From IMG/VR virus record IMGVR_UViG_3300037261_000054, positions 1 to 20,105 of that record: a DNA stretch of 20,105 bases. One strand, given 5' to 3'. This DNA comes from a virus. This document shows, piece by piece, positions 4,397 to 12,128 of the stretch. The notes beneath the pieces were generated by a model. It was not told where the DNA came from. It saw only the letters and a program-made list of their open reading frames with translations, and searched no databases. Each line of letters opens with the position of its first letter. Within the stretch, counting starts at the first letter, position 1. The position numbers and the translations under genes were made by a program.

Positions 4397-6619
4397 ATGC
4401 GTGAGGTCAACCCCGGCAAGGACGCTGCGATTGAGATGGGTGGATTGACAGAAGTCAATGACTACACCATCCAGGCCGATAGCGGGATGTTCAACATCCT
4501 TATCAATGCGCTCTACTCCGACAAGCCTCGTGCGATCATCCGTGAGTTGTTCACGAATGCTCTCGACAGCCACGTGATGGCGGGGACGCCAACTCGTCCG
4601 TTCCTCTTTCAGGCTCCGACACGGTTCGATGATACTTTCCGCGTAAGGGATTATGGCACTAGCTTGTGCCACGACGACGTGATGCATCTCTACACGACGG
4701 TCGGACGCTCCACCAAGCAGGACAGCAATAAGACGGTCGGCAAGTTCGGTCTGGGATCGAAGGTTCCTTTCGCCTACACCGACAGTTTCACGATCACCGC
4801 ATACCTCAACGGCGAGGTCCGTGTCTACAACGCTTTCAAGGACAGTGGCAAACCGAGGCTGGCACTACTCATTCGCGATAAGACGACTGAGGAAAATGGA
4901 TTGGAGGTATCCTTTCCGGTTCGCCAGGAAGATCACAACTCGTTTGTTCACGCCGCGAAGCGTGTGCTTCTCGGGTTCGATGTCATCCCAACTAACAATA
5001 TTGGTGTGACCAAGACCGAGTTCAAGGTGCTGTTCGAAGGCGCTGACTGGAAGATGGTCAAGAGAGACGACACCAACGGCTTCCGTGGCGCATATGTTCG
5101 TCAAGGGTGCGTTCTCTATCCCATCGATGTCGCTGCGTTGAAAAACGTTCGTGCCAGCACTGGCTTGGAAATCCTCTCGGACGAGGCAATGGTGCTCGAA
5201 ATGCCGATTGGATCGGTTGACATCACGCCGTCTCGGGAAAGCTTGTCCTACGATGCGGTGACTGTGGCAAATTTGCTACACAAGTTGGATGAAATCCAGT
5301 CTGATGTCGTGGAAAAGCTGACATCCTCGATCAAAGACGCCAAAACCTACTATCAGGCAGTCAAAATTCGCAACTCCCTGCTCACCAACATCACGTCTTA
5401 CAACCTGCGCAATCTCGTGGCTAAAGCGACCATGTGGAAGAAGCGTAAGATCGCGGCACATGTCGATATCACTGGAAACATGATGGCGGTGCTGAACCGT
5501 CGCGGCATTCATCTCAGCGAGATCGAGAGCAGCAGAAGCCGCCGTGGTTCAGCCCGTCGCTACAGTCTGACATATCGCTCGCATGTCTCGTTCACTCCGA
5601 TGAAACACACGTTCATCTATGGCAGGAGTGGACTGAAGTATCTCGGTTATCGTCTCGCGGCCTCCATGGCGGCAAACAGCAACTATCAAGGCGCTGTCTA
5701 CTATCTTCAGGATTTCGTCCCTGGCGGCAAGCAAGAGATGATCCTGCGCCTCGCCATGGGTCGGCCTGCTGACGAAGACCTGGAGTTCATCGACCTGGAG
5801 CCGATTCCGTTCACGAAGCCTGATTTCACGCGGTCGAAGATCACAGTGACGCAGTTTCACCACAGCAAGTTTCGGGCTATGGACATTAAGCGTCTGGCTG
5901 AATTCGACAACATCTACTATGTCCACACTCACTCAGGCGTGCCGCAACGGAACGGTAAGAGCACAGATTGCTCCAATGTCGAAAACTTCTGGCAGCAAAT
6001 GAAAAGGGTCAATCTGATCACTGAAAACAGCATCCTTATCGGCATCCCCGCATCGCGTAAGGATATCGCGGCTGACGTCCCCGCTGAGTGGGACGATTTC
6101 TTCGCCATCGTGGAGAAGGAAGTGGTCGCCAAGTTCAATGCCGAGGCTGCTGCGAAAGCTGAGCTTGCCCTGGAGCTTCGCAACGAAGACAAGACTGCTC
6201 TGCTGCTGACCGTCATGAATGCGGTCGATGCGAAGCGCACTGAGATCGAGGCCACCGGCTCATGCTTTGTCGAGGCGATGGACAAGCTGATGCCATTCTT
6301 CGAAAATAGCAAGCTGAACTCTGAGTATCATCTGGCGATGAAACGCCTGATCACGCACACATTCTCAAAAGATGAGATTGAGAAGATGATCCCAGTATAT
6401 GATACAAAGGCTTGGAAATTGGATTTTGAAGCTTGCATCAAGCTGGTGCATACGACCTATCCGATGCTCAAGCTGCTGATCAACGAATGTGGTTACCATC
6501 TCGGCTATGGTGACAATGTGAAGCAGCATGTTCCGGTTATCGTTGACTATATCAATTCGAAGGACTACCATCTGCGCCGTGGTTGGAAAAAAGACTTCCA
6601 ACTGAAAAAAGTTGCTTGA
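4397..6619 (+). CDS. rIIA: rIIA-like GHKL ATPase-domain protein
   Basis: 740 residues from ATG 4397 (AAGGAG nine bases upstream). A frame open from 4331 would put the start inside the promoter and is rejected. The N-terminal 200 residues form a GHKL/HSP90-type ATPase: N box RELFTNALDSH (Glu50, Asn54, Asp57), G1 box RDYGTSL (Asp85, Gly87) and ATP lid GKFGLGSKVPF (115-125). The remainder is the long variable body seen in phage rIIA proteins, with a charged Ala/Glu helix near residues 570-600. Length matches T4 rIIA (725 aa). In T4, rIIA and rIIB are membrane-associated early proteins that affect lysis inhibition and let the phage escape RexAB exclusion; the biochemical role is unresolved. It is directly followed by rIIB, the usual order. 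Confidence 0.9.
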   Translation: MREVNPGKDAAIEMGGLTEVNDYTIQADSGMFNILINALYSDKPRAIIRELFTNALDSHVMAGTPTRPFLFQAPTRFDDTFRVRDYGTSLCHDDVMHLYTTVGRSTKQDSNKTVGKFGLGSKVPFAYTDSFTITAYLNGEVRVYNAFKDSGKPRLALLIRDKTTEENGLEVSFPVRQEDHNSFVHAAKRVLLGFDVIPTNNIGVTKTEFKVLFEGADWKMVKRDDTNGFRGAYVRQGCVLYPIDVAALKNVRASTGLEILSDEAMVLEMPIGSVDITPSRESLSYDAVTVANLLHKLDEIQSDVVEKLTSSIKDAKTYYQAVKIRNSLLTNITSYNLRNLVAKATMWKKRKIAAHVDITGNMMAVLNRRGIHLSEIESSRSRRGSARRYSLTYRSHVSFTPMKHTFIYGRSGLKYLGYRLAASMAANSNYQGAVYYLQDFVPGGKQEMILRLAMGRPADEDLEFIDLEPIPFTKPDFTRSKITVTQFHHSKFRAMDIKRLAEFDNIYYVHTHSGVPQRNGKSTDCSNVENFWQQMKRVNLITENSILIGIPASRKDIAADVPAEWDDFFAIVEKEVVAKFNAEAAAKAELALELRNEDKTALLLTVMNAVDAKRTEIEATGSCFVEAMDKLMPFFENSKLNSEYHLAMKRLITHTFSKDEIEKMIPVYDTKAWKLDFEACIKLVHTTYPMLKLLINECGYHLGYGDNVKQHVPVIVDYINSKDYHLRRGWKKDFQLKKVA

Positions 6620-6644
6620 CTTTCTAAACGAAATCTGTCATACA
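6616..6644 (+). promoter_or_regulatory. Candidate promoter for rIIB
   Basis: -35 TTGACT (6616-6621) overlaps the rIIA stop codon in GCTTGACT. The spacer is 17 bp and the -10, CATACA, is weak (6639-6644). It sits 31 nt before the preferred rIIB start. Confidence 0.5.
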
Positions 6645-6674
6645 CTCAATCACCAAACAGGAAAGGATAAAGCT

Positions 6675-7925
6675 TTGGCAAACGTTCCTTACAGCATCAC
6701 CCCTGGTGCTATCATGGTCGTCCTCGACAACCAACCCAAGGTTGTTAGCTCGACCCACATGAACTACGAGCGGCTGAAAGATGCCCTTCGGGCTGCAACC
6801 CACGATGTGGGCTTGATCTCTGATCTGGCCGATATCAAGAAGTTCGTCACTCGCGTTACTCTCGGCAACGTGGAACTGAGCGATACCGGCGTTCGTTGGC
6901 ATGGTAATGAGGTCCACAACGTGATCGCGGAACGTCTGATCCAGATGCTTCGTGCCGGTCAGGATTTGGTGCCGCTTGCCACGTTCCTTGATCGTGTGAT
7001 GCTCAACCCAGTTCTCGATGTCCGCGAAGACTTGTATGCGTGGCTTGAGAGTGGAAACCAGCCGATCACTCCTGATGGCAAGATTTTGGCCTTCAAGAAG
7101 GTTCGTGCCGACTACATGGACGCCCACAGTGGCACGTTCGATAACCATATCGGACAGCAGCCGACTGAGGATCGCACTCGGGTTGACACCAACCGGAACA
7201 ACGAGTGCTCTCGTGGTCTCCACTTCTGCGCTTTCGGATACCTCGCTCACTATAGCGGTGGTTCTGGCTCGCATGTGATGATCGTGGAAGTCGATCCGGC
7301 TGACGTGATGGCTATCCCGACTGACTACAATCGTCAGAAGGGACGCACCTGGACCTACAAGGTCATCGGTGAAGTGCCGGAAGAGACTGTTGCTTCGTTC
7401 TTCGAAGGTTCGCCGGTTGTGCAGCCTTATGTCGAAGACAACAACGACGATGATGGTTTCATTGACGACGATGGTGTGTATGTCTCCTTCGACGGAGACG
7501 AAGAGGACTACCAATTCAGCGACGACGAAGAAGTGGTCTGTCTGGACCGCGAGGACGGTGGTTACGAATACGACCTCACGGAAGGTGCCACCTACACGCT
7601 GATCTACGGCACCGACAGTGACGGCGACGTGTTCTTGGAAGGCGACGACGGCTTGGGCGACTACTACCCTGCTACGTTATTCTCCAACCAGATCGCTCGT
7701 GCCTTCCCTGCCACGCCTGAAGTTCAGGTTGAAGCAGAAGACTACACGTCTGCCGAGGTTGACAGTGCGAAGCCAGTGCTGATGTTCACGCACGGATTGA
7801 AGTCGATCCTGTCCACGGAACTTACCACGCTGGTCGAGAACCACGGACAACGCGGCACCGCTGAACTGATCGGTGTGCCTCGGACGACGATCCAAGGCTG
7901 GTTGAAGGCAATCGACAACCAGTAA
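6675..7925 (+). CDS. rIIB: rIIB-like protein with acidic linker, SH3-like segment and C-terminal helix-turn-helix
   Basis: 416 residues from a TTG at 6675, which has AGGAAAGG upstream with an 8-nt spacer from AGG. The resulting N-terminus (MANVPYSITPGAIMVVLDNQ) matches rIIB family starts; an in-frame TTG at 6612 lacks a site. Residues 1-240 are the rIIB core, including NPVLDVREDLYAWLESGNQP and CSRGLHFCAFGYL. Residues 254-286 are extremely acidic. Residues 287-338 (EVVCLDRED..., LTEGATYTLI, DGDVFLEGDDG, YYPATLF) resemble a small SH3-like barrel found as a stand-alone phage protein. The last 35 residues (TTLVENHGQRGTAELIGVPR, then TTIQGWLKAI) are a helix-turn-helix. T4 rIIB is 312 residues, so the tail is an extension. 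It is expected to work with rIIA at the membrane. Confidence 0.87.
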   Translation: MANVPYSITPGAIMVVLDNQPKVVSSTHMNYERLKDALRAATHDVGLISDLADIKKFVTRVTLGNVELSDTGVRWHGNEVHNVIAERLIQMLRAGQDLVPLATFLDRVMLNPVLDVREDLYAWLESGNQPITPDGKILAFKKVRADYMDAHSGTFDNHIGQQPTEDRTRVDTNRNNECSRGLHFCAFGYLAHYSGGSGSHVMIVEVDPADVMAIPTDYNRQKGRTWTYKVIGEVPEETVASFFEGSPVVQPYVEDNNDDDGFIDDDGVYVSFDGDEEDYQFSDDEEVVCLDREDGGYEYDLTEGATYTLIYGTDSDGDVFLEGDDGLGDYYPATLFSNQIARAFPATPEVQVEAEDYTSAEVDSAKPVLMFTHGLKSILSTELTTLVENHGQRGTAELIGVPRTTIQGWLKAIDNQ

Positions 7926-7984
7926 AAAGTTAACCTTGTGGGTGGCTTAAGGCAAAACCCTCGTCTTTTTCTAAGGATACCAGG

Positions 7985-8521
7985 ATGATGATCATACTCT
8001 TTGGACTTATTGCTTTCATCCTGGGTGCCTTGGGTCGTCGAGCGGCTGGAGGGTTGGTTCAAGACCTCACCGGCAAAGACATTGGTGATCTACCAGTGCG
8101 ACTATTCTACGGCCTGACGGTGGCTCTGGCGGCTCTTATGGGAGGCTCCATGCTATGGGTTCCCGTGCTGATGCTGCCAGCGGTGTTCGTTGGCACGACG
8201 ACAGGCAATTTCGACAGCATGTCCATGGGGCATGGGACTTATACGAAGTGGCATGACTACCTTGGCATGACATGTCACGGTTTTCTATCTGCCTTGTTGC
8301 CTGCGATTGTCACGCTGCTGGCTGGTCATGTTCTGGGTGCCATTGGCGTCTTTTTGGCTATCACATTGCTCGCCACTCCATCGTATCTGGTGGGTTGGAG
8401 CTTGTATACCCCGACCTCAAACGCCAGTTGGCCTTTGGGTTTCCGACCGCCTACTCCACTCGCTGAGTTTCTTTGGGGCGGACTGACTTCTCTATCCGTC
8501 TACATCGCATTCGTTTTGTAA
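7985..8521 (+). CDS. Multi-pass membrane protein of unknown function, 178 aa
   Basis: The ATG follows AAGGAT with a 6-nt spacer. I count four to five hydrophobic segments: about residues 2-16 (IILFGLIAFILGALG), 42-70 (FYGLTVALAALMGGSML... to ...LPAVFVG), 98-116, 118-138 (VLGAIGVFLAITLLATPSYL) and 160-178 (EFLWGGLTSLSVYIAFVL). Between them are Gly/Asn/His-rich loops (TTGNFDSMSMGHGTYTKWHD). No catalytic motif is visible. It lies directly after rIIB and before another membrane protein, so the unit from 4397 to 8812 is strongly envelope-oriented. I do not recognise a named family. The 59 nt before it hold no convincing promoter or terminator. Confidence 0.75.
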   Translation: MMIILFGLIAFILGALGRRAAGGLVQDLTGKDIGDLPVRLFYGLTVALAALMGGSMLWVPVLMLPAVFVGTTTGNFDSMSMGHGTYTKWHDYLGMTCHGFLSALLPAIVTLLAGHVLGAIGVFLAITLLATPSYLVGWSLYTPTSNASWPLGFRPPTPLAEFLWGGLTSLSVYIAFVL

Positions 8522-8536
8522 GAAAGGAAACAAGTT

Positions 8537-8812
8537 GTGAACACGAAATCTGTTACCATCAACACGTTCCCAGTTACGTCGATCCTTGGCCTCATCTTCA
8601 TCACTTTGAAGCTGACCAACTATATCGACTGGTCATGGTGGCTCGTCCTCCTGCCGTTTTATGGTTTCCTGGCCTTTGGCTTGGCGTTCGCTGCCATTTG
8701 CCTACTCTTCGCTGGAGCGTGCTTCGGCATCGTTGGAGTTGTTGAATACTACCAGAATCGGAACGATGAGAAACAGCGCATTCGCAACCGCCTGATCAAC
8801 AAACGGGATTAA
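8537..8812 (+). CDS. Transmembrane Fragile-X-F-type small membrane protein, 91 aa
   Basis: The start is GTG 8537 with AAGGAAA upstream. The sequence ITLKLTNYIDWSWWLVLLPF is the hallmark of a phage/bacterial family annotated as transmembrane Fragile-X-F protein (F.tLKLTg.I.WSWWwVl.P.). A second hydrophobic span (AFGLAFAAICLLFAGACFGI) and a charged C-terminal tail (QNRNDEKQRIRNRLINKR) follow. Two membrane passes with the tail probably cytoplasmic are expected. The family function is unknown. The gene is 15 nt behind the preceding membrane protein and 5 nt ahead of the next gene, so they are likely cotranscribed. Confidence 0.78.
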   Translation: MNTKSVTINTFPVTSILGLIFITLKLTNYIDWSWWLVLLPFYGFLAFGLAFAAICLLFAGACFGIVGVVEYYQNRNDEKQRIRNRLINKRD

Positions 8813-8817
8813 GCACA

Positions 8818-9210
8818 ATGCCAGTCATCAAACAGAAGCGCATCTTTCGCGTCGATTTGAAAGCTAATCCTGATGTGTTGTATCTCTTCGGAGATAATGA
8901 CAAGCGTTTCGGGATGGGCGGTCAAGCTGGAGAGATGCGTGGCGAACCAAATGCTTGCGGTGTCAGAACCAAGTGGCGTCCAGATATGCTTTCAAACTCA
9001 TTCTTCACTGACGAGATATTCGAGAAAGTGAGGGATATGATTGATGCAGACCTAGATAGGGCAGTGGCAAGGCTGCGACAAGGAGGCATAGTAGTGGTGC
9101 CGTCTGACGGACTTGGGACTGGCTTATCCGAACTACCAACACGTGCTCCGCGTATCGCTAAGTATCTTGATTGGGCGTTGGAGCACCTGGACTCAACGAA
9201 ATCGTATTAA
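8818..9210 (+). CDS. Conserved phage protein with YLFGDN...GGQAGEMRG motif, 130 aa (possibly macro-domain-like)
   Basis: The conserved block is LYLFGDNDKRFGMGGQAGEM followed by RGEPNACGVRTKWRP, with a second block GGIVVVPSDGLGTGLSELPT near the C-terminus. I have seen this pairing (GDN-x-GGQA-x-RGEPNA ... DGLGTGLaeLPTrAP) in many phage hypothetical proteins. The Gly-rich loops are reminiscent of macro/ADP-ribose-binding folds, but I cannot prove that assignment by eye. No membrane segment. The stop codon ends one base before the tRNA-His, and RNA ligase follows the tRNA, so it may belong to a tRNA- or NAD-related module; that is inference from position only. Confidence 0.72.
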   Translation: MPVIKQKRIFRVDLKANPDVLYLFGDNDKRFGMGGQAGEMRGEPNACGVRTKWRPDMLSNSFFTDEIFEKVRDMIDADLDRAVARLRQGGIVVVPSDGLGTGLSELPTRAPRIAKYLDWALEHLDSTKSY

Positions 9211-9211
9211 C

Positions 9212-9288
9212 GGAGGACGAAGCCAAATAGGTTGAGGCGTCGGATTGTGATTCCGAATAAATGGGTTCGAACCCCATCGTTCACCCCA
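9212..9288 (+). tRNA. tRNA-His (anticodon GUG)
   Basis: The anticodon arm is TCGGA-TTGTGAT-TCCGA (anticodon GTG). The T arm ATGGG-TTCGAAC-CCCAT is perfect. The D arm is GCC/GGC with a GG in the loop. The 3' end is C73 followed by encoded CCA. The extra 5' G at 9212 pairs with C73 as the G-1 identity element of tRNA-His. The acceptor stem GAGGACG/CGTTCAC has one A-A mismatch at the second pair and one G-U, which is unusual. The gene begins 2 nt after the stop of the GDN/GGQA gene and ends 18 nt before RNA ligase, so it must be processed out of the mRNA. Confidence 0.88.
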
Positions 9289-9306
9289 TCATGAAGGAGT
9301 AAAGTT

Positions 9307-10014
9307 GTGACTGAATACCCGAAAATTCACACCATCTTCAAGCGTGACATGACGCAGAAATCCAAGCCACTTAAAATGTGGGATTGGACCTATCCCGAAT
9401 TTGAATACCTACAACACAACGATTGGGAGTTCACTGAGAAGGTGGATGGGACCAATCTTCGTGTGATGATCGAACCGAGTGTGGCTGTAGAAGGATGCAG
9501 CGCACCGTGGACACAGGCTCGTGTTCGTTTCGGAGGGAGAACCGGCAACGCAAGTCTGCCGGTCCCACTTTTGGACCATTTGAACGAGTTGTTCTCGCCA
9601 GAGTTGAAGGCTGCGCTTATCGAAGCTTTCCCAGGTGGAGCAGTGCTCTACGGCGAAGGCATCGGCAAAGCCATCCAGAAAGGCATCTATGGTCCACAGT
9701 ATGCTTTCGTGCTGTTCGACGTGTTCGTGAACGATAAAAAACAGCAAAATGGTGGTTGGTGGCTGGAAGGACTGAATGTCCGCAACATAGCTGTTAAGTT
9801 CGGATTGCATTACGCTCCTGTCATTGCTACAGGAACGCTCGTGGATATGATAGTCCGCGTGCGTGAAGGCATCCAGTCAGAAATCGTTTGGCCAAATGGA
9901 AAAGTTCCGATGGCGGAAGGACTGATCGGACGACCGTCTGTGCAGTTCTGCACTCGCCGTGGCTCTCGTATCATCACGAAACTCAAAACAAAGGATTTCG
10001 AAAATGTCAATTAA
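9307..10014 (+). CDS. RNA ligase (T4 Rnl2/RNA_ligase family)
   Basis: 235 residues from GTG 9307, preceded by AAGGAG. All nucleotidyltransferase motifs are present in order: motif I EKVDGTN with Lys45 as the AMP-accepting residue, RFGGRTGN (74-81), motif III YGEGIG (115-120), IIIa FVLFDVF (134-140), motif IV AEGLIGRP (203-210) and motif V IITKLKTKDF (222-231). The length corresponds to the catalytic domain alone, without the C-terminal domain of T4 Rnl2 (334 aa). It should seal 3'-OH/5'-phosphate RNA ends, for example nicked tRNAs cut by host defence nucleases. The gene is immediately downstream of a tRNA, and a HAD phosphatase on the other arm could supply 3' end healing. It overlaps the next gene by 11 nt. 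Confidence 0.9.
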   Translation: MTEYPKIHTIFKRDMTQKSKPLKMWDWTYPEFEYLQHNDWEFTEKVDGTNLRVMIEPSVAVEGCSAPWTQARVRFGGRTGNASLPVPLLDHLNELFSPELKAALIEAFPGGAVLYGEGIGKAIQKGIYGPQYAFVLFDVFVNDKKQQNGGWWLEGLNVRNIAVKFGLHYAPVIATGTLVDMIVRVREGIQSEIVWPNGKVPMAEGLIGRPSVQFCTRRGSRIITKLKTKDFENVN

Positions 10015-10276
10015 GATGGTAATGCGAACGATCAGTGATCCGGCGAAGACCGTAACTGTTATCTTTACCGACAGAGGCAAGCAGGCAGATGGTGTCATGT
10101 CTTTTCTGTCCGAGTATGTTGTTAATGGAGACACTATACCGGCGTTGTTCGTAGCTGACTCGGAGCGACATGATATGATGCAGCTTGGTGAAGATCGTCT
10201 GACATTCGATCAGGAAGTTCTGGCGGCGCATGATCTCAATCTCAGCGCACTGACGCACGTCTCGCCAATTACCTGA
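10004..10276 (+). CDS. Small protein of unknown function, 90 aa
   Basis: The ATG at 10004 has AAGGA 8 nt upstream, placed inside the last codons of the RNA ligase. The frame ends one base before the helicase ATG. The sequence is beta-rich at the start (IKMVMRTISDPAKTVTVIF) and acidic/hydrophobic later (ALFVADSERHDMMQLGEDRL), with no cysteines or membrane segment. It sits between RNA ligase and helicase in a tight unit. No family recognised. Confidence 0.65.
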   Translation: MSIKMVMRTISDPAKTVTVIFTDRGKQADGVMSFLSEYVVNGDTIPALFVADSERHDMMQLGEDRLTFDQEVLAAHDLNLSALTHVSPIT

Positions 10277-10277
10277 C

Positions 10278-12098
10278 ATGCAAATCGACTATCACGATGG
10301 CATCTTCGTAGCTCTGTGCAGCTTCGAAGAACGCCTCGCATTCAAGGAAGCAGGATGGACATTCGATGGCTCAATCAAACGTTGGGTCACTGATGACGTG
10401 ACCAAGGCGTGGGCGTTCGAAGCGTTCACGACTGATGCGGCGAATGCTGAACTTAATCTCCGCAAAGACAGCGCCATGTCATCTCTTGTTATGTCATACG
10501 CAGAGGAGATTGAACTTGAAATACCGGCCCCTGTCGGACTTACATATGACCCTCATCAGAAAGTTGCCATTGCCTACGCATCCATGCGTTCTGGAACGCT
10601 CTGTGCCGACCCTCCAGGACTTGGTAAGACTATCATAGGCGTCGGGCTCTCCAACTACGTGCCCGACATTTGGCGTGTCCTGGTGGTGCCCCCGACGCAT
10701 CTTACGATCAACTGGAAACGAGAATGGGAGAAATGGTGTGTTAAGAAATTTACAGTGGATATCGCTCGTGGCATTCCTCGCTCTGTGCGGGTTGCAGGCC
10801 CAGGTAAAGCTAAATACCAACACCTTACCGAGCATCATTGGCCCGACAGCGATGTTGTCATCTGTCCATATTCCATGCTCTCTGTCTTCCATGAACAGTT
10901 GCGTGCCGTGGTCTGGGACCTCGTTATCTTCGACGAGTCACATGCCATGGCCAATGCATCTACTCAACGAACCAGACAAGCACTCGGTGGCGATGAGATA
11001 AAAGAAAACAGGCGAACCAAGACTAAAGCACAAGCAGCCGTCTCTACCATACCAGCGGAGCGTCGGTTGTTCATGACCGGCACGCCCATCCTGTCACGTC
11101 CGGTTGAGTTATGGCCTACTGTCCATGCACTTGATCCTGATGGCATTGGAAAGACGTGGACAACGTTCACCAAACGATATTGCAGCGGGTTCCTGAACAA
11201 GATCAATGGTCAAAAGTTCTGGGACACATCTGGCAACAGTCATTTGACGGAGCTACAAACAAAACTGCGCTCTAAGTTCATGGTCCGTCGTGACAAGCAA
11301 TCGGTGTTGAAAGATTTGCCTGACAAACGTCGTCAGCTTATCGAGTTGCCAAAAGATGGTTTGGTCGAATTGATCAATGATGAAACGATTGCCATCACCA
11401 ACCTGCGCAATGGGATGGCTGAATTCGCAGGCGACCGAGTTGACCTACGCACCGTTGACAACGCATATTGGGACAAGCTTGCCGATAAGCTGGAAACGAA
11501 GTATGGGAACTGGGCTGATCCTGACTACCTAAACCAGTTTCGGCAGTTGTCGCCTCCAGAGGAAGTTGCGTTCGAAGAGTTGTCGCTTGCCCGCAAGGCC
11601 CTCGCCATCGCCAAAGTCCCGATGATCTGTGATCACTTACATACATACGTCGATGCTGGCGAAAAGGTGATTTGTTTCGTCGTTCACACAGCGATGGCAG
11701 AGGCCCTACAAGCCCATTTCCCGACCGCTGGCATCGTGACAGGTAAGGTGCCACCAAAGGCGCGTATGATGGCTGTAGACCGCTTCCAGCTTGATCCTGA
11801 GTGTAAGCTGATCATCCTCAACATCACGGCAGGCGGGACAGGATACACACTCAACGCCTCGTCCATCGTGGTATTCGCAGAACTGGATTGGGTGCCAGCA
11901 CTTATTGAGCAGGCCGAGGATCGTGCATGGCGTCGTGGACAGAAGAACGCTGTCCTGGCTCAGCATCTCGTGGTTGAAGGATCGCTGGATGCCAAAATGG
12001 TGACAATTCTCATGGAGAAGCAACTGGTCTCAATTAAAGCTCTGGATGCTGATCATTTGGATTTGTCTCAATCAAAAGACTTGTTTTTTGCCTCGTAA
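10278..12098 (+). CDS. SNF2-family DNA helicase/translocase (SMARCAL1-like)
   Basis: 606 residues. Motif I is ADPPGLGKT (110-118; usual consensus ADEMGLGKT, here DPPG instead of DEMG). Motif Ia is VLVVPPTHLTINWKREWEKW, motif II DESH (219-222), motif III MTGTPI (266-271). The C-terminal RecA lobe has VICFVVHTAMAEAL, motif V ILNITAGGTGYTL (513-525) and motif VI QAEDRAWRRGQ (545-555). The N-terminal 60 residues (SFEERLAFKEAGWTFDGSIK) resemble the HARP-like accessory segment of SMARCAL1-type phage helicases. Such enzymes remodel or reanneal DNA at forks or act in phage replication/recombination. The gene follows the 90-aa gene without a spacer and has no clear ribosome-binding site of its own, so it is probably coupled. 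Confidence 0.93.
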   Translation: MQIDYHDGIFVALCSFEERLAFKEAGWTFDGSIKRWVTDDVTKAWAFEAFTTDAANAELNLRKDSAMSSLVMSYAEEIELEIPAPVGLTYDPHQKVAIAYASMRSGTLCADPPGLGKTIIGVGLSNYVPDIWRVLVVPPTHLTINWKREWEKWCVKKFTVDIARGIPRSVRVAGPGKAKYQHLTEHHWPDSDVVICPYSMLSVFHEQLRAVVWDLVIFDESHAMANASTQRTRQALGGDEIKENRRTKTKAQAAVSTIPAERRLFMTGTPILSRPVELWPTVHALDPDGIGKTWTTFTKRYCSGFLNKINGQKFWDTSGNSHLTELQTKLRSKFMVRRDKQSVLKDLPDKRRQLIELPKDGLVELINDETIAITNLRNGMAEFAGDRVDLRTVDNAYWDKLADKLETKYGNWADPDYLNQFRQLSPPEEVAFEELSLARKALAIAKVPMICDHLHTYVDAGEKVICFVVHTAMAEALQAHFPTAGIVTGKVPPKARMMAVDRFQLDPECKLIILNITAGGTGYTLNASSIVVFAELDWVPALIEQAEDRAWRRGQKNAVLAQHLVVEGSLDAKMVTILMEKQLVSIKALDADHLDLSQSKDLFFAS

Positions 12099-12109
12099 TC
12101 TGATATGCT
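12081..12109 (+). promoter_or_regulatory. Candidate promoter for the HD-protein/replication operon
   Basis: -35 TTGTTT (12081-12086, poor), 17-bp spacer, -10 TATGCT (12104-12109). It overlaps the end of the helicase gene and lies 19 nt before the next ATG. The leader AGGAGATACAC repeats almost exactly the leader before the 47-aa gene at 3791. Confidence 0.4.
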
Positions 12110-12128
12110 TCACAAATAGGAGATACAC

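Noticed and set aside
6624-7514. A 296-codon minus-strand frame opposite rIIB
   Set aside because: It is the mirror of a GC-biased gene; the repeated Val/His/Asp-rich runs come from antisense Asp/Glu codons. No start signal.
7926-7984. Terminator between rIIB and the membrane protein
   Set aside because: There is a T-rich run (TCTTTTTC) but only a 3-4 bp stem before it, too weak to call.
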